A DNA stretch of 64,000 nucleotides from Planctomycetota bacterium (lineage in GTDB: Bacteria > Planctomycetota > UBA1135 > GCA-002686595), in the NCBI GenBank assembly GCA_021413885.1, contig JAIOPM010000005.1, positions 1 through 64,000 of the forward strand. The letters are read 5' to 3'. The notes under the pieces were generated by a model. That model saw only the letters and a list, made by a program, of their open reading frames with translations, did no database searches and was not told the DNA's origin. This document shows, piece after piece, positions 32,153-39,603 of this stretch. Position 1 is the first letter of the stretch. The number at the start of each line of letters is the position of its first letter. The position numbers were made by a program, and so were the translations under genes.

Positions 32153-33127
32153 TCAACGCAAGCCGCACGCGGCGAGCGCTCGATCGCGGGTCGCGCGCGC
32201 CTTCGAACGCGCGCGTTCGGCGCCGCGGGCGAGCAGGCGATCGACTTCCGCCGGCTCGCGCGCGAGTTCGTCGCGGCGCGCGCGCGCCGGCGCGAAGAAC
32301 GCGTCGGCGGCCTCGACCAGACGTTGCTTGAGGTGGCCGTAGCCGGGAGCGCCCGGTCCGCCCTTGGAGACGCGCTCCTTCCACTGCGCGAGCTCGGCCT
32401 CGTCGACGAACAGGCGCAGGAAATCGACGAGCAACACCGACGCCGGATCCTTCGGTTCCTCGGGCCCGCGGCTGTCGGTGACGATGCGGCCGACGGCCTT
32501 CTTGAGCTCCTTGCCGGTCGCGAAGATCGGGATGTGGTTGCCGTAGCTCTTCGACATCTTCTGGCCGTCGACGCCGGGCACCTTCGCGAAGGGCGAGATC
32601 GAGGGCTGCGGCACGGTGAAGACCGGGCCGTAGACCGCGTTGAACGACGCGGCCATGTCGGCGGCGATCTCGATGTGCTGCTGCTGATCGGGACCGACCG
32701 GGACGAAGTTCGAGTCGTACGCGAGGATGTCCGCCGCCATCAACGCCGGGTACATGAAGAGCCCGACGGTCGCTTGGAGGCCGCGTTCGACCTTGTCGCG
32801 GTAGGAAGTCGCTCGTTCGAGCACGCCCATGCCGGTGACGCACGCGAGCATCCACGCGAGTTCGGTGACCTCGGGCACGTCGCTCTGACGGAAGAGCACC
32901 GACTTCTCGACGTCGAGGCCGAGCGCGAGGTACGTCAACGCGACCTCGCGGACGTGACTGCGCAACTCGGTCGCGTCGCGGCTCGACGTCAGCGCGTGGT
33001 AGTCGGCGATGAAGTAGAAGTGCTCGCCGCCGCCGGCCGGCGCCGCGATGTGCTGGCGGATCGCGCCGAAGTAGTTGCCCCAGTGCAGGAGGCCGCTCGG
33101 TTGGATGCCGGACAGGTACGTGCTCAT
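32153..33127 (-). CDS. trpS: Tryptophanyl-tRNA synthetase
   Basis: Class I aminoacyl-tRNA synthetase of 324 residues. The HIGH-type motif is PSGLLHWGNYFGA near residues 10-22 and the second signature is GQKMSKSYGN. Other conserved features are VPVGPDQQQHIEIAAD and YPALMAADILAYDS. Length is normal for bacterial TrpS. It is divergent from the W-P-F lipoprotein gene with 128 bp between starts. Confidence 0.96.
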   Translation of the reverse strand: MSTYLSGIQPSGLLHWGNYFGAIRQHIAAPAGGGEHFYFIADYHALTSSRDATELRSHVREVALTYLALGLDVEKSVLFRQSDVPEVTELAWMLACVTGMGVLERATSYRDKVERGLQATVGLFMYPALMAADILAYDSNFVPVGPDQQQHIEIAADMAASFNAVYGPVFTVPQPSISPFAKVPGVDGQKMSKSYGNHIPIFATGKELKKAVGRIVTDSRGPEEPKDPASVLLVDFLRLFVDEAELAQWKERVSKGGPGAPGYGHLKQRLVEAADAFFAPARARRDELAREPAEVDRLLARGAERARSKARATRDRALAACGLR

Positions 33128-33220
33128 GGCTGCCGCGCCGCGCGTGCGAAGCGCCGGACGTTAGCAGGGGGCTGCGCGAGCGACAAGCGCTCCGTCCCGC
33201 GTCGACGGCGAAGCGCGCGC

Positions 33221-33248
33221 TTGCATCGGACTGCGCGTCCTCGACAAT
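33221..33248 (+). promoter_or_regulatory. Possible promoter of the mla-like operon
   Basis: TTGCAT (33221-33226) and GACAAT (33243-33248) with a 16-bp spacer point toward the W-P-F lipoprotein gene. The predicted transcript would begin at or within one or two bases of the ATG at 33256, implying a leaderless mRNA if correct. Weak match. Confidence 0.3.
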
Positions 33249-33255
33249 CGCGGCG

Positions 33256-34818
33256 ATGAACGTGGGGTGCGCGCGGAGTCGGAACGCCACGGGCGCGCGC
33301 GGCGGACGCTCCGGCTTGCGCGCGTTTCTCTTGTCGTGCGTCGCGTGGCTCGCGGGCTGCGCGAGCTTCGACGAAGAGGTCTACCTCGCGCCGGCGTACT
33401 CCCGTTACTCGCGCGCCGGAGGCGGAACCGAGTCCGAGGCGCTCGCCGGCGCCGTGCGACTGCGCAACGCCTCGCCGCGCGGCGCGTTGACGCACTGGGC
33501 GCTGCGGCCGTTGGTCAGCGAGTACCGCGAACCGAACGGCGACAGCCTGACGCGCTTCCTCGTGCCGCTCGGCACGATCAGCCACGCGGGCGACGAGCAC
33601 GTCAACCAACTGTTGCCGGTGTGGCGCTACCAGAGCGGCCTCGACGCGAACGGCCAACCGGTGTGGAAGTTCCTCTCGCTGCCCGGGATCTTCTGGTCCC
33701 ACGACGCGAGCGGTCGCGTGGTGCGTGCGTTCTTCCCGTTCGGCGGCGTGATCGAGAACTTCGCGACGTTCGATCGGATCACGTTCGTGCTCTTCCCGCT
33801 CTATCTGCGCACCGAACGCGAGGGGCGCGTCTCGACCAACTGGCTCTTCCCGTTCTTCAACCGCACGACCGGAACCGGAGGAACGAGCGGTCGCATCTGG
33901 CCGCTCTTCGGACACAACTCGTTCGAAGGTCAGTACGACCGTTGGTTCTTCCTGTGGCCGTTCTTCCACTGGCAGCACAACGACCTCGCGAAGCCGCCGA
34001 ACGCGCGCGAACGTCGTTGGATGTTCTGGCCGTTGATCGGGCACACCGCGAAAGGCACGTACGACGCGTGGACTTTCCTGTGGCCGTTCTTCGGCTACGC
34101 GCGCGACACCGAGACCGGCTTCTGGGCGTGGGACGGACCGTGGCCGTTCGTCCGCATCCACGGCGGCGGTCGCCATCCGCCGTCGGAGAAGCGCGTGCGC
34201 TTCTGGCCGTTCTACTCGCACTACGTCGGCGACGGTTTGGACAAGTACAACTACCTCTGGCCGATCGTGCAGACGAGCGTCGAGAACTATCCCGATCGCA
34301 TCCGGCGCGCGGCGTATGTCCTGCCGCTGTGGCAACGTTGGCGCGAGACGACCGTCGACGGACACGAGTCGAGCTGGGAGAAGCTCTGGCCGCTCTACCA
34401 GAACTACGTCGGCCGCGACGACTCGCGGTTCGCGTTCCCGGCGCTCAATCCGCTGTGGCACTTGCCGGTGATCGACGATCACTACGCGTGGATCTACGAG
34501 CTCTGGACCCGCGAGGTCGAGCACGACGTCATCCACGAGCGCGTGTGGGGCGGGATCTATCGGCGCGAGCACGATCGCTTCGAGGATCGCCGCTACTTCC
34601 TCGGTCTATGGTCGCGACGCCAGTTCGTCGAAGGCGGCGAGCCGATCGAAGCGCATTCGCTGCTGTTCGGACTCCTGCGTTGGCGGACGAGTGCGTCCCG
34701 CGGCGTCGATTGGCTCGTGCCCGCGTGCCCCGGTCCGGGTTGGCCGCTCGAACGTTCGCACGAAGAACGGACTCCGACGGAGAGCCCGCACTTGGTAGAA
34801 GAGGACGCGCGACCGTGA
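33256..34818 (+). CDS. W-P-F repeat lipoprotein of the Mla-like operon
   Basis: A 520-residue putative lipoprotein with a basic N-region, hydrophobic stretch LRAFLLSCVAWLAGC and lipobox cysteine at about residue 35. The body consists of repeated short beta-like units built around an aromatic WP core: LFPF, IWPL, LWPF, FWPL, LWPF, PWPF, FWPF, LWPI and LWPL between about residues 195 and 385. Charged turns with Tyr-Asp/Asn lie between them. Such a pattern suits a repetitive beta-sheet surface or barrel. Its stop overlaps the mlaE start (GTGA), so it belongs to the lipid-transport operon and may be its outer-membrane component. No named family is claimed. Confidence 0.75.
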   Translation: MNVGCARSRNATGARGGRSGLRAFLLSCVAWLAGCASFDEEVYLAPAYSRYSRAGGGTESEALAGAVRLRNASPRGALTHWALRPLVSEYREPNGDSLTRFLVPLGTISHAGDEHVNQLLPVWRYQSGLDANGQPVWKFLSLPGIFWSHDASGRVVRAFFPFGGVIENFATFDRITFVLFPLYLRTEREGRVSTNWLFPFFNRTTGTGGTSGRIWPLFGHNSFEGQYDRWFFLWPFFHWQHNDLAKPPNARERRWMFWPLIGHTAKGTYDAWTFLWPFFGYARDTETGFWAWDGPWPFVRIHGGGRHPPSEKRVRFWPFYSHYVGDGLDKYNYLWPIVQTSVENYPDRIRRAAYVLPLWQRWRETTVDGHESSWEKLWPLYQNYVGRDDSRFAFPALNPLWHLPVIDDHYAWIYELWTREVEHDVIHERVWGGIYRREHDRFEDRRYFLGLWSRRQFVEGGEPIEAHSLLFGLLRWRTSASRGVDWLVPACPGPGWPLERSHEERTPTESPHLVEEDARP

Positions 34819-35594
34819 TTCCGGGCTTCGTCGCGTTCCTCCAAGACATCGGCTACTTGCTCGACCTGTTCTTCCAGGTCCTGCAGCGGCTCACTGCGAT
34901 CGTGACGCGCCGCGCGTTGATCCTCGAGCAGCTCTGGCAGGCCGGGATCAAGGTCGTGCACGTCGTGCTGCTCGTCGGCGTCTTCATCGGCATGATCGTG
35001 TCGCTGCAGACCGGGCTCGAGCTCGCGCGCTTCGGCCAACAGGATCAGATCGGCACGATCGTCGCGATCTCGATGGCGCGCGAGATGGGCCCGTTCATCA
35101 CGGCGACGATCCTCGCGGCGACGGTCGGCAGCGCGCTCGCGGCCGAACTCGGGACCATGGCGGTCAGCGAGGAGCTCGCCGCGCTCGAGGTGATGTCGAT
35201 CGATCGCGTCGCCCTCCTGGTCATGCCGCGCGTGCTCGCGCTCGCGATCATGTGTCCGATCCTCACGATCCTGTGCGACACGATCGGGATCATCGGCGGC
35301 GGCTTCGTCGCGGATTCGCAGCTCAACGTCGGACTGTCGCTCTACTACGACTCGGTCATCGACTCGCTCCAGGACACCAACTTCTTCCTCGAGCTGCCGA
35401 AGGACGTCTACTCGGGTCTGCTCAAGGCGTTCTGTTTCGGCGTGATCGTCGCGGTGATCTCGTGCGGCGCGGGTTTGCGCGCGACCGCCGGAGCGCTCGG
35501 CGTCGGCAACGCGACGCGCAAGGCGGTGCGCGACTCGATCATCGCGATCATCATCGCCAACTACTTCATGTCGTGGCTCTTCTTCCAAGCATGA
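34815..35594 (+). CDS. mlaE: MlaE-type lipid ABC transporter permease
   Basis: A 259-residue inner-membrane permease of the MlaE/YrbE family, which moves phospholipids between membranes with MlaF (ATPase) and an MCE protein. Recognisable features are GVFIGMIVSLQTGLELARFG, the conserved MAREMGPFITATILAATVGSAL region with AAELGTM, and five hydrophobic helices ending NYFMSWLFFQA. Starts at a GTG overlapping the previous stop; its own stop overlaps the mlaF ATG (ATGA). Confidence 0.92.
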   Translation: MIPGFVAFLQDIGYLLDLFFQVLQRLTAIVTRRALILEQLWQAGIKVVHVVLLVGVFIGMIVSLQTGLELARFGQQDQIGTIVAISMAREMGPFITATILAATVGSALAAELGTMAVSEELAALEVMSIDRVALLVMPRVLALAIMCPILTILCDTIGIIGGGFVADSQLNVGLSLYYDSVIDSLQDTNFFLELPKDVYSGLLKAFCFGVIVAVISCGAGLRATAGALGVGNATRKAVRDSIIAIIIANYFMSWLFFQA

Positions 35595-36352
35595 CCATGA
35601 CGCCTGAGAAACAGGACGACGTGATCATCCGGTTCGCCGGCGTGCACAAGGCGTTCGGCAAGCGCCAGGTGCTCGCCGGCCTCGACCTCGACATCCATCG
35701 CGGCGAGACGTTCTGCATCATGGGGCCGTCGGGTTGCGGCAAGTCGGTGACGTTGCGCCATGTGATCGGGCTCCTGAAGCAGGACGCCGGAACCGTCGAG
35801 GTCGACGGTCACGACATGGCGACGATCCCGCGCAAGGAGTTGGTCGCGCTGCGTTCGCGGATGGGCTACGTCTTCCAGGAAGCCGCGTTGCTCAACTGGT
35901 TGACGGCGGGCGCGAACGTCGCGTTGCCGTTGCGCGAGACGACGAAGTTCACCGAGGCCGAGATCGAGCAGAAGGTGCGCGAGAAGCTTGAGCTCGTGCG
36001 CGTCCCCGACGCTTACGAGAAGTTGCCGAGCGAACTCTCGGGCGGCATGAAGAAGCGCGTGGGCCTCGCTCGCGCGTTGATCACCGATCCGGAGATCATC
36101 CTGTACGACGAACCGACCGCCGGCCTCGACCCCGAGATCTCGTCGTCGATCAACCACACGATCCGCGAGCTCGCCGATCGCTTGCACGTCACCGGGCTCG
36201 TGGTCACGCACCACATCGGTTGCATCAAGATCGTCGGCGACCGCGTCGGATTGCTCGACGGCGGCACGCTGAACTACATCTCGACGCCGGCCGAATTCTT
36301 GGCGTCCAAGGAACCGCGCTTGGTCCGGTTCCTCGGCGATCGACTCGACTAG
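35591..36352 (+). CDS. mlaF: MlaF-type lipid ABC transporter ATPase
   Basis: A 253-residue ATP-binding subunit. Walker A is MGPSGCGKSVTLRH, Q-loop YVFQEAALLNWLT, signature LSGGMKKRVGLARAL (the GGMKKR form typical of MlaF rather than GGQQQR), Walker B IILYDEPTAGLDP and switch histidine VVTHH. It energises the MlaE permease. The ATG at 35591 overlaps the mlaE stop. Confidence 0.94.
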   Translation: MTMTPEKQDDVIIRFAGVHKAFGKRQVLAGLDLDIHRGETFCIMGPSGCGKSVTLRHVIGLLKQDAGTVEVDGHDMATIPRKELVALRSRMGYVFQEAALLNWLTAGANVALPLRETTKFTEAEIEQKVREKLELVRVPDAYEKLPSELSGGMKKRVGLARALITDPEIILYDEPTAGLDPEISSSINHTIRELADRLHVTGLVVTHHIGCIKIVGDRVGLLDGGTLNYISTPAEFLASKEPRLVRFLGDRLD

Positions 36353-36366
36353 AGGAACCCTCCACC

Positions 36367-37551
36367 ATGAACACTCGACGCCAACTCCTGCTCGGCGGCT
36401 TCTTCGTCGCCGTGCTCGCGGTGCTGGGGTACTACACGCTCTTCCTGACCGACTTCGCGCTGTTCAAGAAGCGCTTCGGCTTCACCGTCTACTTCACCGA
36501 GGCCTACGGTCTGCGCCAGGGCGACGCGGTGCTCGTCGCGGGCATCCGCCAAGGTCGCGTCAAGGACATGACGTACGACCCGAACGCGGAGCTCGTCCGC
36601 CGCGTGACCGTCACCATGTTGATGGATGAACCGGTCGAGCTGCGCGACGGCTTCACCATCGCAATCAAGGACGCGACGTTGCTCGGCGGCAAGAACATCG
36701 AGATCGATCCGGGCCCCGCGGGCGCGACGGTGGTCGCGACGGACGCGACGCTTTTCGGCCTCGTGCAGCGCGGCGCGCTCGGTTCGCTCGGCGAGTTCGT
36801 CGACAAGAACGGCGCGCGCTTCGAGAGCATCGTCAAGAACGTCGACGAGATGGTCGCCGACACGAAAGCCGGCAAGGGCACGATCGGAAGGTTGCTGCGC
36901 GACGACGAGCTCGCGACCAGCTTCAAGACCGCGGTCGGCAAGGTCGAGACGACGTTCGACTCGGCCTCGCAGATCGCGGCGGACATCAAGGCGGGCAAGG
37001 GGACGCTCGGGCGCTTGGTCAACGATCAGGACCTCTACGACAAGGTCACGCAGATCGCCGACCGTCTGAAGGAGATCGGTGACAACCTCTCGACGGTCAG
37101 CGGCGACATCCAGGCGGGCAAGGGCACGCTCGGACGTTTGGTCAAGGACGAAGCGCTCGCCGACGACGTCTCGAAGGCGGTGACGCAGATCCGCGAGATC
37201 AGCGAGAAGATCAACGCCGGCAACGGCACGCTCGGCAAGTTGGTCGTCGATCCGTCGCTCTACGACGACATGCAGAGCATCGTCGCGAAGGTGAAGAGCG
37301 GCGAGGGCACGCTCGGCAAGTTGATCTCCGACGACGAGATCTACAGCAAGCTCGCGAAGATCGCCGACGATCTGTCGGAGGCGAGCGACTCGCTGAAGAA
37401 CGGTCGCGGGACGCTCGGCAAGTTGATCATGGACGACGAGCTCTTCGACCAAGTCTCGAAGGCGCTCGCGACCGTGACGCGCACGCTCGAGGAGTACCGC
37501 GAGGCCGCGCCGATCACGACTTTCACGTCGGTGCTCTTCAGCGCGTTCTAG
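36367..37551 (+). CDS. mlaD: MCE-domain (MlaD-type) protein with needle-like repeat helix
   Basis: A 394-residue substrate-binding component. Residues 1-28 hold one membrane anchor, and residues 36-120 a single MCE domain (FGFTVYFTEAYGLRQGDAVL and IRQGRVKDM). The rest is a long helical region carrying six copies of a G-x-GT(L/I)G(R/K)L motif starting at residues 168, 209, 250, 284, 311 and 345. The spacings 41, 41, 34, 27 and 34 all equal 7n-1, so whole heptads appear inserted or deleted between copies. This suits a coiled-coil tube reaching across the periplasm, as in PqiB-like MCE proteins. It follows mlaF by 14 nt and is the last gene of the operon. Confidence 0.9.
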   Translation: MNTRRQLLLGGFFVAVLAVLGYYTLFLTDFALFKKRFGFTVYFTEAYGLRQGDAVLVAGIRQGRVKDMTYDPNAELVRRVTVTMLMDEPVELRDGFTIAIKDATLLGGKNIEIDPGPAGATVVATDATLFGLVQRGALGSLGEFVDKNGARFESIVKNVDEMVADTKAGKGTIGRLLRDDELATSFKTAVGKVETTFDSASQIAADIKAGKGTLGRLVNDQDLYDKVTQIADRLKEIGDNLSTVSGDIQAGKGTLGRLVKDEALADDVSKAVTQIREISEKINAGNGTLGKLVVDPSLYDDMQSIVAKVKSGEGTLGKLISDDEIYSKLAKIADDLSEASDSLKNGRGTLGKLIMDDELFDQVSKALATVTRTLEEYREAAPITTFTSVLFSAF

Positions 37552-37575
37552 GAGCGGGCTCTCCGCACGGCGGTC

Positions 37576-38178
37576 TCAACGACCGACGTGCGGGACCGCG
37601 AGGTGCTCGATCCACTTGCCGACCAAGTCGGCCTCAAGGTTCACCGACTGACCGACGCGAGCGCGGCCGAAGTGCGTCTTCGCCAACGTCTCGGGGATCA
37701 CCGCGACTTCGAACACGAGCCCGCGCGGAGCGACCACCGTCAGGCTGACGCCGTCGATCGTCACGCTGCCCTTGTCGATCAAGTAGCGCTCGAAGCCCTC
37801 GGGCACCGCGAACTCGAACCGGCGACCGCCGTCGCCGGAGTCCTCGATCGCCGCGATGCGCCCGACTCCGTCGACGTGGCCGCTGACCAGGTGGCCGCCC
37901 AACCGATCGCCGAGGCGCAACGCGCGCTCGAGGTTGACCGGCGTGCCGGGAGCGAGCTCGCCGAACCAGGTCTTCGCGAGCGTCTCCGCCGAAACGTCGA
38001 ACGCCATGTCGCCTCGCGAATCGTCCAAGGCGGTCAGGCAACAACCGGAGACCGCGACGCTGTCGCCTCGGGCGACGTTCCAGCCCTCGAACGGCGCCGG
38101 AACCAAGAGCCGCGCCCCCGCGCCGCGCCTTTCCAGCGAGCGCACCGGCGCCCAACCCTCGATCAATCCCGTGAACAC
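37576..38178 (-). CDS. ribE: Riboflavin synthase, alpha chain
   Basis: Forms riboflavin from two 6,7-dimethyl-8-ribityllumazine molecules. From the GTG at 38178 the protein has 200 residues starting MFTGLIEGWAPVRSLE, the family signature. It has the two homologous lumazine-binding domains: GDSVAVSGCCLTA with SAETLAKTWF in the first, GSVTIDGVSLTVV with IPETLAKTHF in the second, and GHLVSGHVDGVG between. No FMN riboswitch is seen upstream. It is convergent with the mlaD gene (24-bp gap) and divergent from trmD. Confidence 0.96.
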   Translation of the reverse strand: MFTGLIEGWAPVRSLERRGAGARLLVPAPFEGWNVARGDSVAVSGCCLTALDDSRGDMAFDVSAETLAKTWFGELAPGTPVNLERALRLGDRLGGHLVSGHVDGVGRIAAIEDSGDGGRRFEFAVPEGFERYLIDKGSVTIDGVSLTVVAPRGLVFEVAVIPETLAKTHFGRARVGQSVNLEADLVGKWIEHLAVPHVGR

Positions 38179-38233
38179 GCCGCTCGCCGCTGATTCGTAG
38201 GGTGCTTCGAGGTGCCTCGGGAGTCGGCGCGCC

Positions 38234-38262
38234 TTGACGCACCCTAACGGCCTTTCTACCCT
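38234..38262 (+). promoter_or_regulatory. Predicted promoter of trmD-rplS
   Basis: TTGACG (38234-38239), a 17-bp spacer and TACCCT (38257-38262, TAnnnT core), about 28 nt upstream of the trmD GTG. It has the same TTGACG plus 17-bp layout as the S10 promoter. Confidence 0.5.
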
Positions 38263-38290
38263 GCTCTGCCTTTTCTTTCGAGGAGGGGCT

Positions 38291-39034
38291 GTGCCGCTCT
38301 TTGCCATTCTGACTCTCTTTCCGGAGGCCCTCGAGCCCTACACCCGCGAGAGCATCCTCGGTGTCGCCCAGACCAAGGGCCAGGCCGAGATCTTGCTGGT
38401 CGACCTGCGCGACTTCACCCGGGACCGCCACCGTACCGTGGACGATCGCCCCTTCGGCGGTGGTCCGGGCATGTTGCTGCGCCCCGAGCCGATCGTCGAA
38501 GCAGTCGAATGGTTGGAGGCCAAGTACGGTCGCTTCCGCAAGTTCGCCGCCTGTCCCTCGGGACGCGTCTTCCGCCAACAGGTTGCGGACGAAATCGCGC
38601 GCGAGCAACGGGTGCTGATCCTGTGCGGACGGTACGAGGGCTTCGACGACCGCGTGCGACAACTCTGTGGCTTCGAAGACCTCTCTCTCGGCGACTTCGT
38701 GTTGTCGGGGGGCGAGCTCCCCGCCCTGACGATCGTCGAGGCCTGCGTGCGGTTGCTCCCCGGCGTCCTCGGCAACGAGGAATCCGCCGCCGCCGACTCC
38801 TTCCGGAAAGATGGCCTGCTCGACCACCCCCACTACACCCGACCGCGCACCTACCGCGGTCTCGAGGTGCCGGAGGTGCTGGTGTCGGGCGACCATGCAG
38901 CGGTCGAACGATGGCGCGAAGAGACGGCGCGGAAGCGAACACGGGTCCGGCGTCCGGATCTACTGAAGAACACGAACAACCCTGAGAACGCGAGCGCTTC
39001 GGAGGCCGACGATGCACCTGATCGAGCAAATTGA
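38291..39034 (+). CDS. trmD: tRNA (guanine-N1)-methyltransferase TrmD
   Basis: SPOUT-fold enzyme that methylates G37 of tRNAs to prevent frameshifting. The GTG at 38291, preceded by a strong AGGAGG 4 nt away, gives 247 residues beginning MPLFAILTLFPEALEPY. Conserved motifs: DDRPFGGGPGMLLRPEPI, LILCGRYEGFDDRV, and the knot region GDFVLSGGELPALTIVEA followed by RLLPGVLGNEES. The gene overlaps rplS by 23 nt. Confidence 0.96.
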   Translation: MPLFAILTLFPEALEPYTRESILGVAQTKGQAEILLVDLRDFTRDRHRTVDDRPFGGGPGMLLRPEPIVEAVEWLEAKYGRFRKFAACPSGRVFRQQVADEIAREQRVLILCGRYEGFDDRVRQLCGFEDLSLGDFVLSGGELPALTIVEACVRLLPGVLGNEESAAADSFRKDGLLDHPHYTRPRTYRGLEVPEVLVSGDHAAVERWREETARKRTRVRRPDLLKNTNNPENASASEADDAPDRAN

Positions 39035-39398
39035 ACGTGAGATGGGCAAGAAGAACCTGCCCAAGCCCGAGGTGGGCGACACCGTCGAGGTGCACTACCT
39101 GATCCGCGAAGGCGAGAAGGAGCGCGTGCAGCTCTTCATCGGCACCGTGATCGCGCTCAAGGGCCGCGGCATTCGTCGCAATCTGACGGTGCGCCGCATC
39201 GTCCAAGGCGAAGGCGTCGAGCGGATCTTCCCGCTGCACAACCCGCGCGTGAAGGACGTCGTCACCACGCGCCGCGGCGAAACCCGTCGCGCCAAGCTCT
39301 ACTACCTGCGCGATCGCGTCGGCAAGCGCACGCGCTTGAAGGAAATCGTCGGCGAGAGGACCGACGACGGCGCCACCGAAGCCGCCGCCAAGGCCTGA
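39012..39398 (+). CDS. rplS: 50S ribosomal protein L19
   Basis: Protein at the subunit interface. 128 residues starting MHLIEQIEREMGKKNLPKPE with the conserved GDTVEVHYLIREGEKERVQ, GTVIALKGRGIRRNLTVRRI and the C-terminal basic KLYYLRDRVGKRTRLKE. A short alanine-rich tail ends the protein. It overlaps the end of trmD and is followed by a hairpin-plus-T-run terminator. Confidence 0.97.
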   Translation: MHLIEQIEREMGKKNLPKPEVGDTVEVHYLIREGEKERVQLFIGTVIALKGRGIRRNLTVRRIVQGEGVERIFPLHNPRVKDVVTTRRGETRRAKLYYLRDRVGKRTRLKEIVGERTDDGATEAAAKA

Positions 39399-39445
39399 CC
39401 GCGAGCCGCGAGTGCGCGCGCCCCCGATTTCCGTCCGCGAACCGT

Positions 39446-39490
39446 CGCCGCCTGCGCGCTCTTCCACAGCGCGGGCGGCGAACGCCTTTT
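39446..39490 (+). terminator. Intrinsic terminator after rplS
   Basis: Arms CGCCGCC...GCGCT (39446-39460) and AGCGC...GGCGGCG (39468-39480) pair with a small internal loop and a 7-nt hairpin loop; a TTTT run at 39487-39490 follows. This is the most complete Rho-independent terminator in the window. Confidence 0.65.
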
Positions 39491-39603
39491 CGTCCGTCGC
39501 ATCGCTCTCCCTGATCGCCGTCCCATTCGACGGCGAGCTCCAAGCTCCATCTCGGACGCCCGCGCGCGTCCCCTAGCCTCGCGACAACGCGCGAAAGACT
39601 GCC

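Noticed and set aside
36868-37425. Repeated GGCAAGGGCACGCTCGG-type DNA units that look like a repeat array
   Set aside because: Not CRISPR: the repeats are in frame, encode the GxGTLG(R/K)L protein motif of the MlaD needle, and have no constant spacer length.
38179-38290. Possible FMN riboswitch upstream of ribE
   Set aside because: An inverted TAGGGTGC/GCACCCTA pair and a small hairpin exist, but the conserved FMN riboswitch boxes are absent; part of the pair overlaps the trmD promoter.
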